From assembly GCF_018390515.1 (NCBI RefSeq), contig NZ_JAHBBK010000009.1, forward strand, positions 1 through 64,000: DNA of 64,000 nucleotides, given 5' to 3'. The notes below the pieces were generated by a model that searched no databases, was not told the origin of the DNA, and worked only from the letters and a program-made list of their open reading frames with translations. Source of the DNA: Mucilaginibacter sp. Bleaf8 (GTDB taxonomy: Bacteria > Bacteroidota > Bacteroidia > Sphingobacteriales > Sphingobacteriaceae). The position numbers and the translations under genes were made by a program. Position 1 is the stretch's first letter, and each line of letters begins with the position of its first letter. This document shows positions 1 through 8,974 of the stretch, one piece after another.

Positions 1-32
1 CATCCTGAGCCAGGATCAAACTCTCCATTGTA
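1..32 (-). rRNA. rrs: 16S rRNA gene, 5' end only
   Basis: The reverse complement contains the universal 16S 5' primer region (AGAGTTTGATCCTGGCTCAG), preceded by ACAATGG as in Bacteroidetes. Only the first ~30 bases lie in the window; the gene runs left out of it. The mature 5' end is estimated at about position 32. The remaining rRNA operon genes are not visible. Confidence 0.95.
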
Positions 33-311
33 AAATGTTTTGTTTGTATCCAGACCCTATTACTCAAAATAGAAATCTGTATTAATATATCTTTATACAG
101 TATTCCGTAACTTATTGTGGTTTTTTTTTGACTGAGAACAACCAAGATCGGTTGTCTCCCGCTACGCTACATGATTATTTCTTAAAAGAACTTTTTCGCT
201 TCCCCTCACGGTTCCGCTTTTTATATCCGTTCACTATTGCAGTGAATGACTTTTCTTGTTATCTTCGCCTCAAACTTTCGTCTTCAGCGCCCTTCCTTTC
301 GGTTGGGAGTG

Positions 312-341
312 CAAAGGTAAGAAGCTTTTTTACATTTCCAA
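312..341 (-). promoter_or_regulatory. rRNA promoter P1 (proximal)
   Basis: On the minus strand there is a TTG at 339-341, a 19-nt spacer and TACCTTTG at 312-319. This matches the Bacteroidetes housekeeping-sigma consensus (TTG at -33, TAnnTTTG at -7). Transcription would begin near 305 and give a leader of about 270 nt before the 16S gene. Confidence 0.85.
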
Positions 342-479
342 AAACTATTTTCAAGTTTTTTTTCAGCTTCCCGGTTTGTTTCTGAACTTCACTACAGCTT
401 TCACCGCGCTCCGCTCTTCCTCTCACCCATCCTTTACCTATCTTTCAATGAACTTCGCTACTCTTTCGATTTGCGACTG

Positions 480-510
480 CAAAGGTAACACTTTTTAGAA
501 CTCATGTCAA
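480..510 (-). promoter_or_regulatory. rRNA promoter P2 (middle)
   Basis: Minus strand: TTG at 508-510, a 20-nt spacer and TACCTTTG at 480-487. The -7 box is identical to that of P1 and sits 168 bp upstream of it. Flanking pieces (TCTCACCCA..., ACTTCGCTAC/ACTTTGCTAC) recur, which suggests the promoters arose by duplication. Confidence 0.85.
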
Positions 511-627
511 GACCTTTTTTCAAATAAAAAACAGCGATCTTTAACTTCTTTCTCACCCACCTTTTTCAAGACTTTGCTACACTTTGCTGACTGTTCAAAT
601 AACATTCCCTGCTCGTTTGCAGGGCAA

Positions 628-659
628 CAAAGATAGCACATCTTCCACCACTCTGCCAA
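628..659 (-). promoter_or_regulatory. rRNA promoter P3 (distal)
   Basis: Minus strand: TTG at 657-659, a 21-nt spacer and TATCTTTG at 628-635, lying 148 bp upstream of the P2 -7 box. It sits in the gap in front of the leftward metallophosphatase gene's 3' end, so that gene's transcripts run straight into the rRNA promoters unless a terminator lies around 660-720; I did not find a clear one. Confidence 0.8.
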
Positions 660-720
660 ATTTATTTATACCTTTTTAAAACTATTTTAATATGGGCAGG
701 TTAAAGACTGATTGTACCTG

Positions 721-2571
721 CTACTTTCCTTCCTTTATGTATGCCACTTTGCCATTCATTGTGCTTACAAAAACATCCTTTCCCGTTGCCGTAACCGGAT
801 TTACCAGGCAATTTGATTGTTTATACTTCCATCTGCACGCTCCGGTGTTTCGATGAACCGCATAAATAATTCCTGAATTGGTTGGGATGTATATCATGCC
901 GGCATTTTCAACAATTGCAGAAGGACAGATTTCATAAGGCAACTGTAATGTTGATTTCCAGCTTATTTGCATGCTATCGGCTCGAGTGTCTACGCCAAGC
1001 ACCTGCCCATCCATTGTCTTCACATACACAATAGCACTGTCCGCTGAAATTCCCATTGATTCGCGCACTCTGATTTTGGGCACTTGCTGTCGCCATAACA
1101 CTTTACCGGTAGATGCTTCGAAAGCAGTCATGTATCTGTCGGGTGCCACGATGAATACCCGGCCGTAAGCAGCTACAGGATAACAGGCAGCAGGTGAGAA
1201 CATGCGATTACTTGATCCATTATTCCATTTCCAAACCAACTTTCCGGTTTTAATGTCCAGGGCATAGAAGTCGTTTTTCCAGCAACCGAAATATATTAGT
1301 CCGTTATAAATTAAAGGCTTGGTTACTACAAAGCCGCTTACTTGGTTAAAATCCCATAGTAAACGGCCGCTTACTAAATTGATGGCACGAAAATGCCCAT
1401 CGGACGCACCTATATAAACTGCATTATCCTTAATTACCGGGGAGGCGACTACCGCTTTTGCAGCCGCATGCCTCCACACCAGCTTACCACTGCTGGCTAA
1501 TAAGCAATAAATGTAATTATCAGATGAGCCGGCGACCACATAGTTGCCGCTTACTGCTGGAGTTGAATAGATCTTTCCGCCGGTAGCATATGCCCATACC
1601 CGCTTACCTGTCTGCTTACTTAAAGCGTAGATGTATCCTTTGGTATCCGTCAAAATGAGCTTATCGCCAGCGACGGCCATACCCGACCCGATATCGCTTT
1701 GATCCTGATAGGTCCACATTACCTTAGCGCCGGTAAGCTTTTCGTTGAGCGCGTAAGATGGTCGTAGATAATGAACAGTATCTTTATCAAAATGGTGGTT
1801 GTAAAGATTAACACCGGTCCATTGATGGTTTATTGCTAGCACAGGGTTTCTTTCCTCAAAAAAGGCTTTACCGTTGGCTAAGGTCACTATATTGTAGCCA
1901 CCTACGCTGTCTTTAGCCCGCAGGTTTGAGCGCCCCATAACGCCAGGTATCCCTTCAAAATTGTATTGATGATTGGCATGCCCATGCCCGCATAACACCA
2001 ACTGTACGTTTTTCTTTTTCAGAGCATCCATTATATTGTACCAGTTGTTTTGAGCAGAATCCTGCGGATAATGGTTCAAATAAACAACGGGCGTATTGGC
2101 CGGCGTGCGTTTCAATACAGAATCGAGCCAAACCACATGCTCGCGTGGCACCTGACCTGGCCCCATCCGCATGTTAGGGCCCGAACTTACGCCTGCAAAC
2201 AGGTAACCCCCATGATTAAAAGCGAAAGTTTCGGCACCGAATACTTTACGAAAGGTATTACTGCCACTTTCAGACCAGTTGGCATCGTGATTTCCCGGTA
2301 TAATATACCACTTTTTGTTCAGGCTGTCGAGAATTTGTTTAGCCAGCTTAAGCTCTTCATCAGCTCCAAACTCAGTAATATCACCGGTGATGACAACAAA
2401 CTTGATGTCATCGTTCCCATTAATATCTTTTACCGTTCTGCGCAGATCATCAGCAGCAGTTGGGTTGCCAATATGGGTATCGGAAACGAAAGCAAATTTA
2501 AACGACTGTGCATTAACAAGCCTTATATTCACCAGCATGGCCAGCAAAAACAGAAGGTATCTTTTATACAT
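721..2571 (-). CDS. secreted metallophosphatase with PQQ-type beta-propeller
   Basis: A 616-residue exported protein. An N-terminal signal peptide (ends VNAQ at 19-22) is followed by a calcineurin-like phosphoesterase domain with all metal-binding blocks visible: SDTH (D31, H33), TGDI (D64), GNHD (N94, H95) and a later CGHGH. The C-terminal half is a run of PQQ/quinoprotein-like propeller blades (GKLVWKW, GKVLWRQ, GACRWKY types). I chose the ATG at 2569-2571 because the 26 codons upstream have no signal-peptide character and run through a hairpin (2613-2646). It is the last gene after susC/susD in the leftward unit. The substrate is not determined; phosphodiester or phosphomonoester removal from wall polymers or nucleotides are both possible. 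The domain combination is certain, the role in wall scavenging is inference from context. Confidence 0.85.
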   Translation of the reverse strand: MYKRYLLFLLAMLVNIRLVNAQSFKFAFVSDTHIGNPTAADDLRRTVKDINGNDDIKFVVITGDITEFGADEELKLAKQILDSLNKKWYIIPGNHDANWSESGSNTFRKVFGAETFAFNHGGYLFAGVSSGPNMRMGPGQVPREHVVWLDSVLKRTPANTPVVYLNHYPQDSAQNNWYNIMDALKKKNVQLVLCGHGHANHQYNFEGIPGVMGRSNLRAKDSVGGYNIVTLANGKAFFEERNPVLAINHQWTGVNLYNHHFDKDTVHYLRPSYALNEKLTGAKVMWTYQDQSDIGSGMAVAGDKLILTDTKGYIYALSKQTGKRVWAYATGGKIYSTPAVSGNYVVAGSSDNYIYCLLASSGKLVWRHAAAKAVVASPVIKDNAVYIGASDGHFRAINLVSGRLLWDFNQVSGFVVTKPLIYNGLIYFGCWKNDFYALDIKTGKLVWKWNNGSSNRMFSPAACYPVAAYGRVFIVAPDRYMTAFEASTGKVLWRQQVPKIRVRESMGISADSAIVYVKTMDGQVLGVDTRADSMQISWKSTLQLPYEICPSAIVENAGMIYIPTNSGIIYAVHRNTGACRWKYKQSNCLVNPVTATGKDVFVSTMNGKVAYIKEGK

Positions 2572-2612
2572 ATTATAGATTAATGATATATGCTTTGAGT
2601 TCCTATCAAAAG

Positions 2613-2646
2613 AAACCCCTTCCTGCCTGAGCAAAGAAGGGGATTT
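2613..2646 (-). terminator. hairpin between susD and the metallophosphatase gene
   Basis: AAACCCCTTC (2613-2622) can pair with GAAGGGGATTT (2636-2646). Read leftward, the stem is followed by TTTCTTTTG. It may act as a partial terminator that lowers expression of the metallophosphatase relative to SusC/SusD, or as an mRNA stabiliser. Confidence 0.5.
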
Positions 2647-2662
2647 CACCGGGATATAAATT

Positions 2663-4396
2663 TTACCAGCCTGGGTTTTGCGTGAGCGTTACACCATGAT
2701 CCTGATAAAGCTTGATCTGATCCAGCGGTATGGGGTTGAGGTATACCTTAGGGTTATCAAAAATGCGCTGTGTCTCGGCTTTAGGAGCAGGCACAATATA
2801 CCCTTCAGTTGTATTGTTTTGGATAGTTACCGAAAGGGTTTTCGCATAATCGGCCTTGTTGATCCACGCGCCCAGGTTAATGTCCGGGTTGGCGCGGGTG
2901 TCCAGGTAAGGGTATTTTTTCCAGCGTTTCAGGTCATCATTCCTGAAACCTTCCATCATCAGTTCCACCCGGCGCTCGCGGCGAATTTCCCATAGAATAG
3001 GCGACACACTTGGATCTCTTTTCGGATCATCATAAGCAACGCCGTTAACGGCCGGCTGGTTGCCCATCACCTGCAATGCTGGTAACTTAACGGTATAACC
3101 ACCACGCTGGCGAAGTTTGTTTATAGTCAAGTCCAGATCAGCCTGCGTAAGTGTACCCAGTTCGGCCACAGCTTCCACATAGTTCATCAATACCTCGCCA
3201 TAACGTATTACAGGTGCCTGGGTATCGTTCAGGTTGCTGTTTCCGTTAGTTTGATCTTTTAATGCATCGTTGAAAAACTTGATACAGGCATAGCCGGAAG
3301 TCGAAAAATTAGATACTACACCATTTAACCTTAATTCTTTGGCAAAGGTTTCGCTGATGCGCGGATCGCGGTTGGCCATCACGTTATTGATACCTTTATC
3401 GCCCTGGTAAAGAGGCGAAACACTTATAGGCAAACCATCGCTGCACAGGTAAGATTCAACTGCATTTTTTGAAGCGCCGGTTTGCGGCTCTTTATTTACA
3501 TAGTTATGCAAGCTGTGCGTAAGTAAGCCTTGCTGATACTTGCGGTACATAATAATTTCCGGGTTAGTACCCAGATCAAGTGAATTGAACAGTTGCCGGT
3601 AGTTCGCAGTAACCTGGTAACCACCATTGGTCATTACCTCGTTGGCCGCCCATTTGGCTGCTTCAAGATATTCCGTTGCTTTAGCCGTATTATTAGCCTG
3701 ATATTTTTGCCATGTACCTTCATACAAAAACACGCGCGACATGAACGCCAGCACCACCATTTTAGTGACGGTTAATTTATTAGCGTTTGAAACGCCGGCA
3801 TCCACAGCCCGCACGTTGGCAGCCGCATATTTAAAATCAGCCAGTACACTGTCCATTACGGCAGTACGTGGCTGGCGTGTCTGATACAGTTCCGCCTCGT
3901 CGGTTTCATTGAGTACACGACCATACCAGGGCAAATCACCATAGCTCTTTACTTTAGCAGCATATTCCATCCCCCTGAAGAAACGGGCAATGCCTGTCCA
4001 ATGGCTGATTGCCTCAGCCGACATCGGTACTCTTTGAATACGGTTAATAAATAAGTTAGCCCGGCGCACATTATTAAAATACCAGCTGGAAGGCGACGTA
4101 CCGCTTGCACTTGCCGGAACGTTTCTGACAAATGTAGTTGGCGTTGTAGGCGCAAAATCATCATTCAAGCTTTCGCCCGAAAAATAGCCGCCCCAAGTTA
4201 AATCAAAGCCCGATGCATAACCCGGAAAATAGTTGGGGTAAAACCCATAGGCAAAAGTGCGTACGTTGTTTTCGCTGGTCCAGTAGGTATCGTCCGTGAG
4301 TTGATCGAGCGGGTATTTGGTTAAAAACTCATCCTGTTTTTTACAGCCAAAGCCCAACAGAACCAATCCTAATACGATATATTTAAAGGTCTTCAT
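2663..4396 (-). CDS. SusD/RagB-family outer-membrane lipoprotein
   Basis: A 577-residue surface lipoprotein. The N-terminus MKTFKYIVLGLVLLGFGCKK is a type II signal peptide with the lipobox LGFGC, so the mature protein starts at C18. It is followed by the SusD pattern YPLDQLTDDTYW and a C-terminal RRERRVELMMEGFRNDDLKRW block typical of the RagB/SusD C-terminal domain. SusD proteins cap the SusC pore and bind the oligomer to be imported. The gene lies 12 bp downstream of susC, so the two are co-transcribed. Its neighbours (NamZ, phosphodiester glycosidase) suggest that the cargo is a cell-wall fragment rather than a dietary glycan; that is inference. Confidence 0.93.
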   Translation of the reverse strand: MKTFKYIVLGLVLLGFGCKKQDEFLTKYPLDQLTDDTYWTSENNVRTFAYGFYPNYFPGYASGFDLTWGGYFSGESLNDDFAPTTPTTFVRNVPASASGTSPSSWYFNNVRRANLFINRIQRVPMSAEAISHWTGIARFFRGMEYAAKVKSYGDLPWYGRVLNETDEAELYQTRQPRTAVMDSVLADFKYAAANVRAVDAGVSNANKLTVTKMVVLAFMSRVFLYEGTWQKYQANNTAKATEYLEAAKWAANEVMTNGGYQVTANYRQLFNSLDLGTNPEIIMYRKYQQGLLTHSLHNYVNKEPQTGASKNAVESYLCSDGLPISVSPLYQGDKGINNVMANRDPRISETFAKELRLNGVVSNFSTSGYACIKFFNDALKDQTNGNSNLNDTQAPVIRYGEVLMNYVEAVAELGTLTQADLDLTINKLRQRGGYTVKLPALQVMGNQPAVNGVAYDDPKRDPSVSPILWEIRRERRVELMMEGFRNDDLKRWKKYPYLDTRANPDINLGAWINKADYAKTLSVTIQNNTTEGYIVPAPKAETQRIFDNPKVYLNPIPLDQIKLYQDHGVTLTQNPGW

Positions 4397-4408
4397 TTCT
4401 GTAAATGG

Positions 4409-7400
4409 TTAAAATGTTACTTGTAATCCGAAAGAATACGTTTTTCGGTATGGATATACCCGGCCAAAGCCAGCCCGGTCATTATCAATCTGCGTTTGTG
4501 AAAAATCAATTTCCGGGTCGATCGGAATGTTACCCAAATGATCAAACGTCAGGAGATTTTCGCCACTGAAAAATATACGGGTGTTTTGGATTTTCACACG
4601 CTGCAACCAGCGTTTTGGCAAGGTATAACCCACACTCAGGTTTTTTAAACGCAGGTAAGCCATATTGAGCAGATAGCGGGTTTGCGGCTGATAGTCCCAT
4701 TTATCAATTGCAGCGCCGTAATCGGTAGGCCTTGGATAAAAGGCGTTCGGGTTTTGCGGTGTCCAGTAGTCCATCTGATTATCAAACCAACCTTCTGCCG
4801 CACGGAAGCCAGGAAACACTACGGAACCATTTGCCCACAATTGCCGGCTACCTACTCCTTGAAAGTACACATTAAAATCTACGCCTTTCCAATCGGCACC
4901 TAAGCGTAAGCCATACTGGTAGCGCGGTGTTGAATTACCTATGATTTTTTTATCTCCCGGATCATCAACTGTATTTGAGCCAAAGTAGATGGTACCATCG
5001 CCGTTCAGGTCTTTGTATTTAACATCGCCGGGGCCATAATAAAACGACCCGCTTTCTAATCTGGTTTGAGAGGCTACGCCTGGTGCATACACGTAGTGCC
5101 CGGCCGCATCCCTGCCTGTAAAATCACTTTCAGTAAATAACCGGTCGGTTTCAAAACCCCAAATTTCTCCAAGGCGCATACCTTCATAGTAGTTACTGTT
5201 AAGCCCTGAAATTGTAGCCGGAAGCTGACGATTTACATTTTGATATTTTGAAATACGCTCTATTGCATCAGACAAAGTACCGGTAATATTGATATGTAAT
5301 TTATTCGCGAAAGTATGGTTATAATCTACAGCCAATTCCCAGCCTTTGCCGGTTAGCTCTCCATAATTCCGAACCGGAGAAGAAGCGCCAAACGTTGACG
5401 GCAATGTAACCCCACTGGTAATCATGTTACTGGTTACCCGGTTAAAAAAAACAAACGTGAAGCCCAGTTCATCATGCAATACCCTTACATCCAAACCCAG
5501 GTCGGCAGTCTTAACCGTTTCCCAGGTCAGGATGGGCGATAATGGCAGTGGCGCAGTAAGCGATACCGCATTGCCAGTAGGTAATATCCAGCCCGTACTG
5601 TAAGAGGACATTAGAGGCAGAAAACGCCCATTGCCAACAGCCTGGTTACCAACAGAACCATAAGATGCTCTGATTTTCAGGAACGATAACCAGTTTTTGC
5701 TCCAGTCCATAAACTTTTCACGACTGATCACGTAACCGGCCGAACCAGAAGGAAAAAAGCCATAAAGCTGCCTAACCGGGAACCGCGATGAACCATCACG
5801 GCGACCGTTAAGCTCCAACAGGTATTTATCCTGGTAAGCATAGTTGATACGGCCAAAGTAACCTAATGTAGAAAACTGCGTTGCACTACCGGTTACAAAC
5901 TGGTCGCCGGTTGCCAAGGGTATTTCGCCATAATTCGGGTCAAGCAATCCGCGGCGTTCAGACGACTGGCTGTTGGCCCGGTTCAGTTCAATATCACCAC
6001 CCAAAATAAATTTCAGGGCGTGGTCGCCAATGCTTTTATTATAGGTAAAGAATGCCTTGCCGGTGTTGATCTCGTTCCAGTAAGAGTAATATCTTACTTT
6101 ATCGTAACTGGCACTTTGGTACGGGCGGTAGTTCAGTTTATCGGCGGTTGACGCCGAAGTACCTAACGACCAGAAATCGTAAGCCAGGGTGTTCCCACCA
6201 GTTTGGTGCAAGTGCTCATTGGTTGAGGTATAAGTGTAATCGGCATCGAAGGTAAGGCCTTTAGCTAATTTCAGGGTTCCGCCTACCGATATACGCGCCA
6301 ACTGGTTTTTGTCATCATCCATTTTAGCCTGCTGCACCTCGGTTACCGCGCCGCGGAAAGGCTTACCCAAATAGGTTCCATAAGGATAATTGGACGGCCA
6401 GCGGTACAGGTAATAGTAGGGCCCGTACTGGCTGCCCGAAAACGTGAACGGACTTTTACTTTTGGTGTTAGAAAACAACACCTTGCCCCTTACATCCAGC
6501 CAACTGGTAGCCGCTGTATTGATACCCAGATTTAAACTGTAACGGTCAAACTCGTCGGGGTTTACTTTTAGCACACCCATTTGGTTCAGGTAGCCTAAGC
6601 CCAGGTTATAATTCGTTTTTTCGCTGCCACCGCTTACGCTGATGTTGTGGGTTTGCTGCGGTGTCCAGTCGCGCAGGTACAGCTTGGCCGGATCCCATGA
6701 GCGGTAGAAATATAATTTACCGCCAACAAATTCAAAATCGCGACCCTCAACCATGTCCTGGCCCAAATCCTGGCCGCCATATTGTGCATCCCACTGGCGC
6801 ATCTTATCAATAGAAGCCTGATCGATAGAATAACCAATTACATTGTAACTGGTGGTATTGGGACTAAAACGCTGCAAGGCCAGTAAAGATGCCTGTGCAT
6901 TATCAGCCCCTGATGCTAATTTGGGATTGTTGATTGGACTTGACCAAGCAAAGTTATTGGAGTAAGTAACTTTAGTTGGCGAGTTGCGCTTACCTGTTTT
7001 AGTAGTAATCAGCACCACACCGAATGCTGCCCGTGTACCGTAAATAGACGTTGAGGCCGCATCCTTTAATACCGAGATGGATTCAATATCCTCTGGATTG
7101 ATCATCTGCAAGCTTGGTATTTCCACGTTATCTACCAAAATAAGCGGCGAAGCGCCGCCCGCCCCGGTATTAATAGAGCCTTGCAAACCGCGCAGCCTGA
7201 TTTTAGGGTTGGTACCAATATCGCCGGTTGAAGTGGTAATGGTTAAACCAGGTACTGCACCTTGTAGGCCCCGGGCTACATCGGTAATTGGCCTTGCTTC
7301 TAACAGCTTGGTATCAACTGTAGAAACAGATCCGGTTAGGTTGGCCCGCTTTTGCGTACCATAACCTACCACAACCACCTCGTTCAATGATTTGGCATCG

Positions 7401-7690
7401 GCACCCAGCTTTACATCTATCACATCTGATGTGCCTACAGTAATTTCCTGCGTAGCGGAACCGGTAAAACTGAATACCAGCACCTGCCCGGCGTTGGCCC
7501 TGATGCTGTACTTACCGTTAATATCAGTAGCGGTACCCTGGGGTGTACCCTTAAGCCTTACCGAAACACCCGGTAGCGGATTGCCGTCATCAGAAGAGAT
7601 GACTTTTCCGGTAATTGTTTTATGCTGTGCCATAGCCTGCACAGACAAAAAGAACAGTACCAGAAAGAGGTTAAGTAATTTTTTCTTCAT
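4409..7690 (-). CDS. SusC/RagA-family TonB-dependent transporter
   Basis: A 1093-residue outer-membrane importer. The signal peptide ends near AMAQ (residue 22). A carboxypeptidase-D-like regulatory domain follows (ITGKVISSDDGNPLPGVSV, about 25-105), then the TonB-box/plug junction EVVVVGYGTQKR, the plug with IRGLQGS and DIESISVLKDAASTSIYG, and a 22-strand-type barrel ending in the terminal Phe signature FGLQVTF. There is no STN domain, so it does not signal to an ECF sigma by itself. It pairs with the SusD gene downstream. Upstream, 58 bp separate it from namZ; a degenerate copy of the locus operator half-sites (TGCGTTTAGTG, 7734-7744) lies in that gap. Confidence 0.95.
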   Translation of the reverse strand: MKKKLLNLFLVLFFLSVQAMAQHKTITGKVISSDDGNPLPGVSVRLKGTPQGTATDINGKYSIRANAGQVLVFSFTGSATQEITVGTSDVIDVKLGADAKSLNEVVVVGYGTQKRANLTGSVSTVDTKLLEARPITDVARGLQGAVPGLTITTSTGDIGTNPKIRLRGLQGSINTGAGGASPLILVDNVEIPSLQMINPEDIESISVLKDAASTSIYGTRAAFGVVLITTKTGKRNSPTKVTYSNNFAWSSPINNPKLASGADNAQASLLALQRFSPNTTSYNVIGYSIDQASIDKMRQWDAQYGGQDLGQDMVEGRDFEFVGGKLYFYRSWDPAKLYLRDWTPQQTHNISVSGGSEKTNYNLGLGYLNQMGVLKVNPDEFDRYSLNLGINTAATSWLDVRGKVLFSNTKSKSPFTFSGSQYGPYYYLYRWPSNYPYGTYLGKPFRGAVTEVQQAKMDDDKNQLARISVGGTLKLAKGLTFDADYTYTSTNEHLHQTGGNTLAYDFWSLGTSASTADKLNYRPYQSASYDKVRYYSYWNEINTGKAFFTYNKSIGDHALKFILGGDIELNRANSQSSERRGLLDPNYGEIPLATGDQFVTGSATQFSTLGYFGRINYAYQDKYLLELNGRRDGSSRFPVRQLYGFFPSGSAGYVISREKFMDWSKNWLSFLKIRASYGSVGNQAVGNGRFLPLMSSYSTGWILPTGNAVSLTAPLPLSPILTWETVKTADLGLDVRVLHDELGFTFVFFNRVTSNMITSGVTLPSTFGASSPVRNYGELTGKGWELAVDYNHTFANKLHINITGTLSDAIERISKYQNVNRQLPATISGLNSNYYEGMRLGEIWGFETDRLFTESDFTGRDAAGHYVYAPGVASQTRLESGSFYYGPGDVKYKDLNGDGTIYFGSNTVDDPGDKKIIGNSTPRYQYGLRLGADWKGVDFNVYFQGVGSRQLWANGSVVFPGFRAAEGWFDNQMDYWTPQNPNAFYPRPTDYGAAIDKWDYQPQTRYLLNMAYLRLKNLSVGYTLPKRWLQRVKIQNTRIFFSGENLLTFDHLGNIPIDPEIDFSQTQIDNDRAGFGRVYPYRKTYSFGLQVTF

Positions 7691-7748
7691 AAGTTAACGT
7701 TAATAGCTTGTTTAGTGAACATGGTTGGTTTATTGCGTTTAGTGTTTA

Positions 7749-8972
7749 TTAGTCGGGGTAAATCAGGTATTGCTGCCTCATTCTTTTAAATTCTGAAAGT
7801 GCGGGCTCCCAGCTTTCGCGAATTTCTTTTTCTGTTTTGCCGGCTATTATCTGTTCCTTTAATGCTGTAGTACCGGCCAGCTTATCGAAGTTGCCCATCT
7901 GTTTACTTTGCTTGTAATCAAAAAAGCGATCTTTATATGGATAAGCTTTATACATTTCAATAAGCCAGCTCAGGTTAATCCGCTTTTGCTTAATGAGCTT
8001 TCGCAGGTTATAATTTCTCAGATCAAGCCCATAGCAGGCCTGGTTCTGGAACAGCGGCGTTTCGCTCATGCCCGGAATACTCACTGGTGTAAAAGAGAAT
8101 GCATACCGGCCTTTCAAATCGGGATTACCCAGTACACAAAATGGATAGTATGTTCCCCTACCCTGACTAATGATGGTTCCCTCAAACAAGCACAAAGACG
8201 GGTACAACAGAATAGATTGCTGCGTATTCAGGTTTGGCGATGGGTGCACCGGAAGTGTATAAGCCATGCTATGTTTATAATTACCCACTGGTATAATTTT
8301 GATGCGACATTGCACGCCGTTGGCCATCCATTTTTGCCCGTTGATCATCTGTGCGTACTCACCTACCGTCATGCCATGTGCTATAGGAACCGGGTGAAAG
8401 CCAATGCCCGATTTCAGTTTCATATCCAGCACTGGGCCATCAACCATATAGCCGTTGGGGTTGGGCCTGTCCAGTATCAGCAGTTCTTTGTTATATTCGG
8501 CGCAAGCCTCCATAACGCGGTGCAGGGTGGCCAGGTAGGTATAATAGCGTGCGCCTACATCCTGCAGATCATACACCATCAGGTCTACATCTGCTAGGCT
8601 TTCGGCACTGGGTTTAGCCGTTTTGCCATATAGGGAAATAACAGAAATGCCGGTTTTGGGATCTACACTATCATCCACATGTGCGCCGTTACTGGCATCA
8701 CCGCGAAAACCATGCTCAGGGCCGAACACCTTAACGATATGAATGCCTAAAGCAACTAAGCTATCCACACTGGCCTTGCTACCAATTCGCGAGGATGGAT
8801 TTACCACCATACCAATGCGCTTACCCTGCAAATAAGGCAGATACTTTTCTGTTTGATCGGCACCGGGAATAATTGGCTTTTTTGCGGCAACGGATACCGT
8901 AAAATGTATTACCAATCCAATAACGAGGAGTGTTCCTATAAAGCGTGAGGGTTTCAGGTAGACTTTTCTCAT
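7749..8972 (-). CDS. namZ: NamZ-type exo-beta-N-acetylmuramidase (DUF1343, GH171)
   Basis: A 407-residue protein with an N-terminal signal or anchor segment (about 10-30) and a full-length DUF1343 domain. Diagnostic blocks are KRIGMVVNPSS, VKVFGPEHGFRG (E86, H87, the proposed active-site region), YDLQDVGARYYTYLATL, LILDRPNPNG and PHPSPNLNT. NamZ enzymes (characterised from Bacillus subtilis and Tannerella forsythia) remove MurNAc from the non-reducing end of peptide-free glycan strands. The signal sequence places the enzyme in the periplasm. It is 2 bp from the phosphodiester glycosidase gene upstream and 58 bp from susC downstream, in one unit. Family assignment is firm; activity is by family. 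Confidence 0.9.
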   Translation of the reverse strand: MRKVYLKPSRFIGTLLVIGLVIHFTVSVAAKKPIIPGADQTEKYLPYLQGKRIGMVVNPSSRIGSKASVDSLVALGIHIVKVFGPEHGFRGDASNGAHVDDSVDPKTGISVISLYGKTAKPSAESLADVDLMVYDLQDVGARYYTYLATLHRVMEACAEYNKELLILDRPNPNGYMVDGPVLDMKLKSGIGFHPVPIAHGMTVGEYAQMINGQKWMANGVQCRIKIIPVGNYKHSMAYTLPVHPSPNLNTQQSILLYPSLCLFEGTIISQGRGTYYPFCVLGNPDLKGRYAFSFTPVSIPGMSETPLFQNQACYGLDLRNYNLRKLIKQKRINLSWLIEMYKAYPYKDRFFDYKQSKQMGNFDKLAGTTALKEQIIAGKTEKEIRESWEPALSEFKRMRQQYLIYPD

Positions 8973-8974
8973 AG

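Larger units (their letters stand above)
33..720 (-). other. rRNA leader and tandem-promoter region
   Basis: This stretch has no credible protein gene. It holds the 16S leader (33 to about 305) and the three promoters listed separately. Short open frames on the plus strand run antisense through the promoters, have biased low-complexity composition and no start-site signals. Confidence 0.75.

Noticed and set aside
128..498. Two overlapping short rightward frames at 128-385 and 256-498
   Set aside because: They run antisense through the rRNA leader and promoters, have Phe/Ser-rich low-complexity translations and no start signals.
2050..2583. A 177-codon rightward frame opposite the metallophosphatase gene
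   Set aside because: The opposite strand encodes all phosphoesterase metal motifs in this stretch.
7734..7746. A seventh DeoR-like site between namZ and susC
   Set aside because: TGCGTTTAGTGTT keeps only one full half-site in the inverse orientation to the other six, and it is inside a transcription unit; too weak to call.
7908..8597. A 229-codon rightward frame opposite namZ
   Set aside because: Antisense shadow of a gene with firm DUF1343 motifs; no leader, domain or ribosome site.
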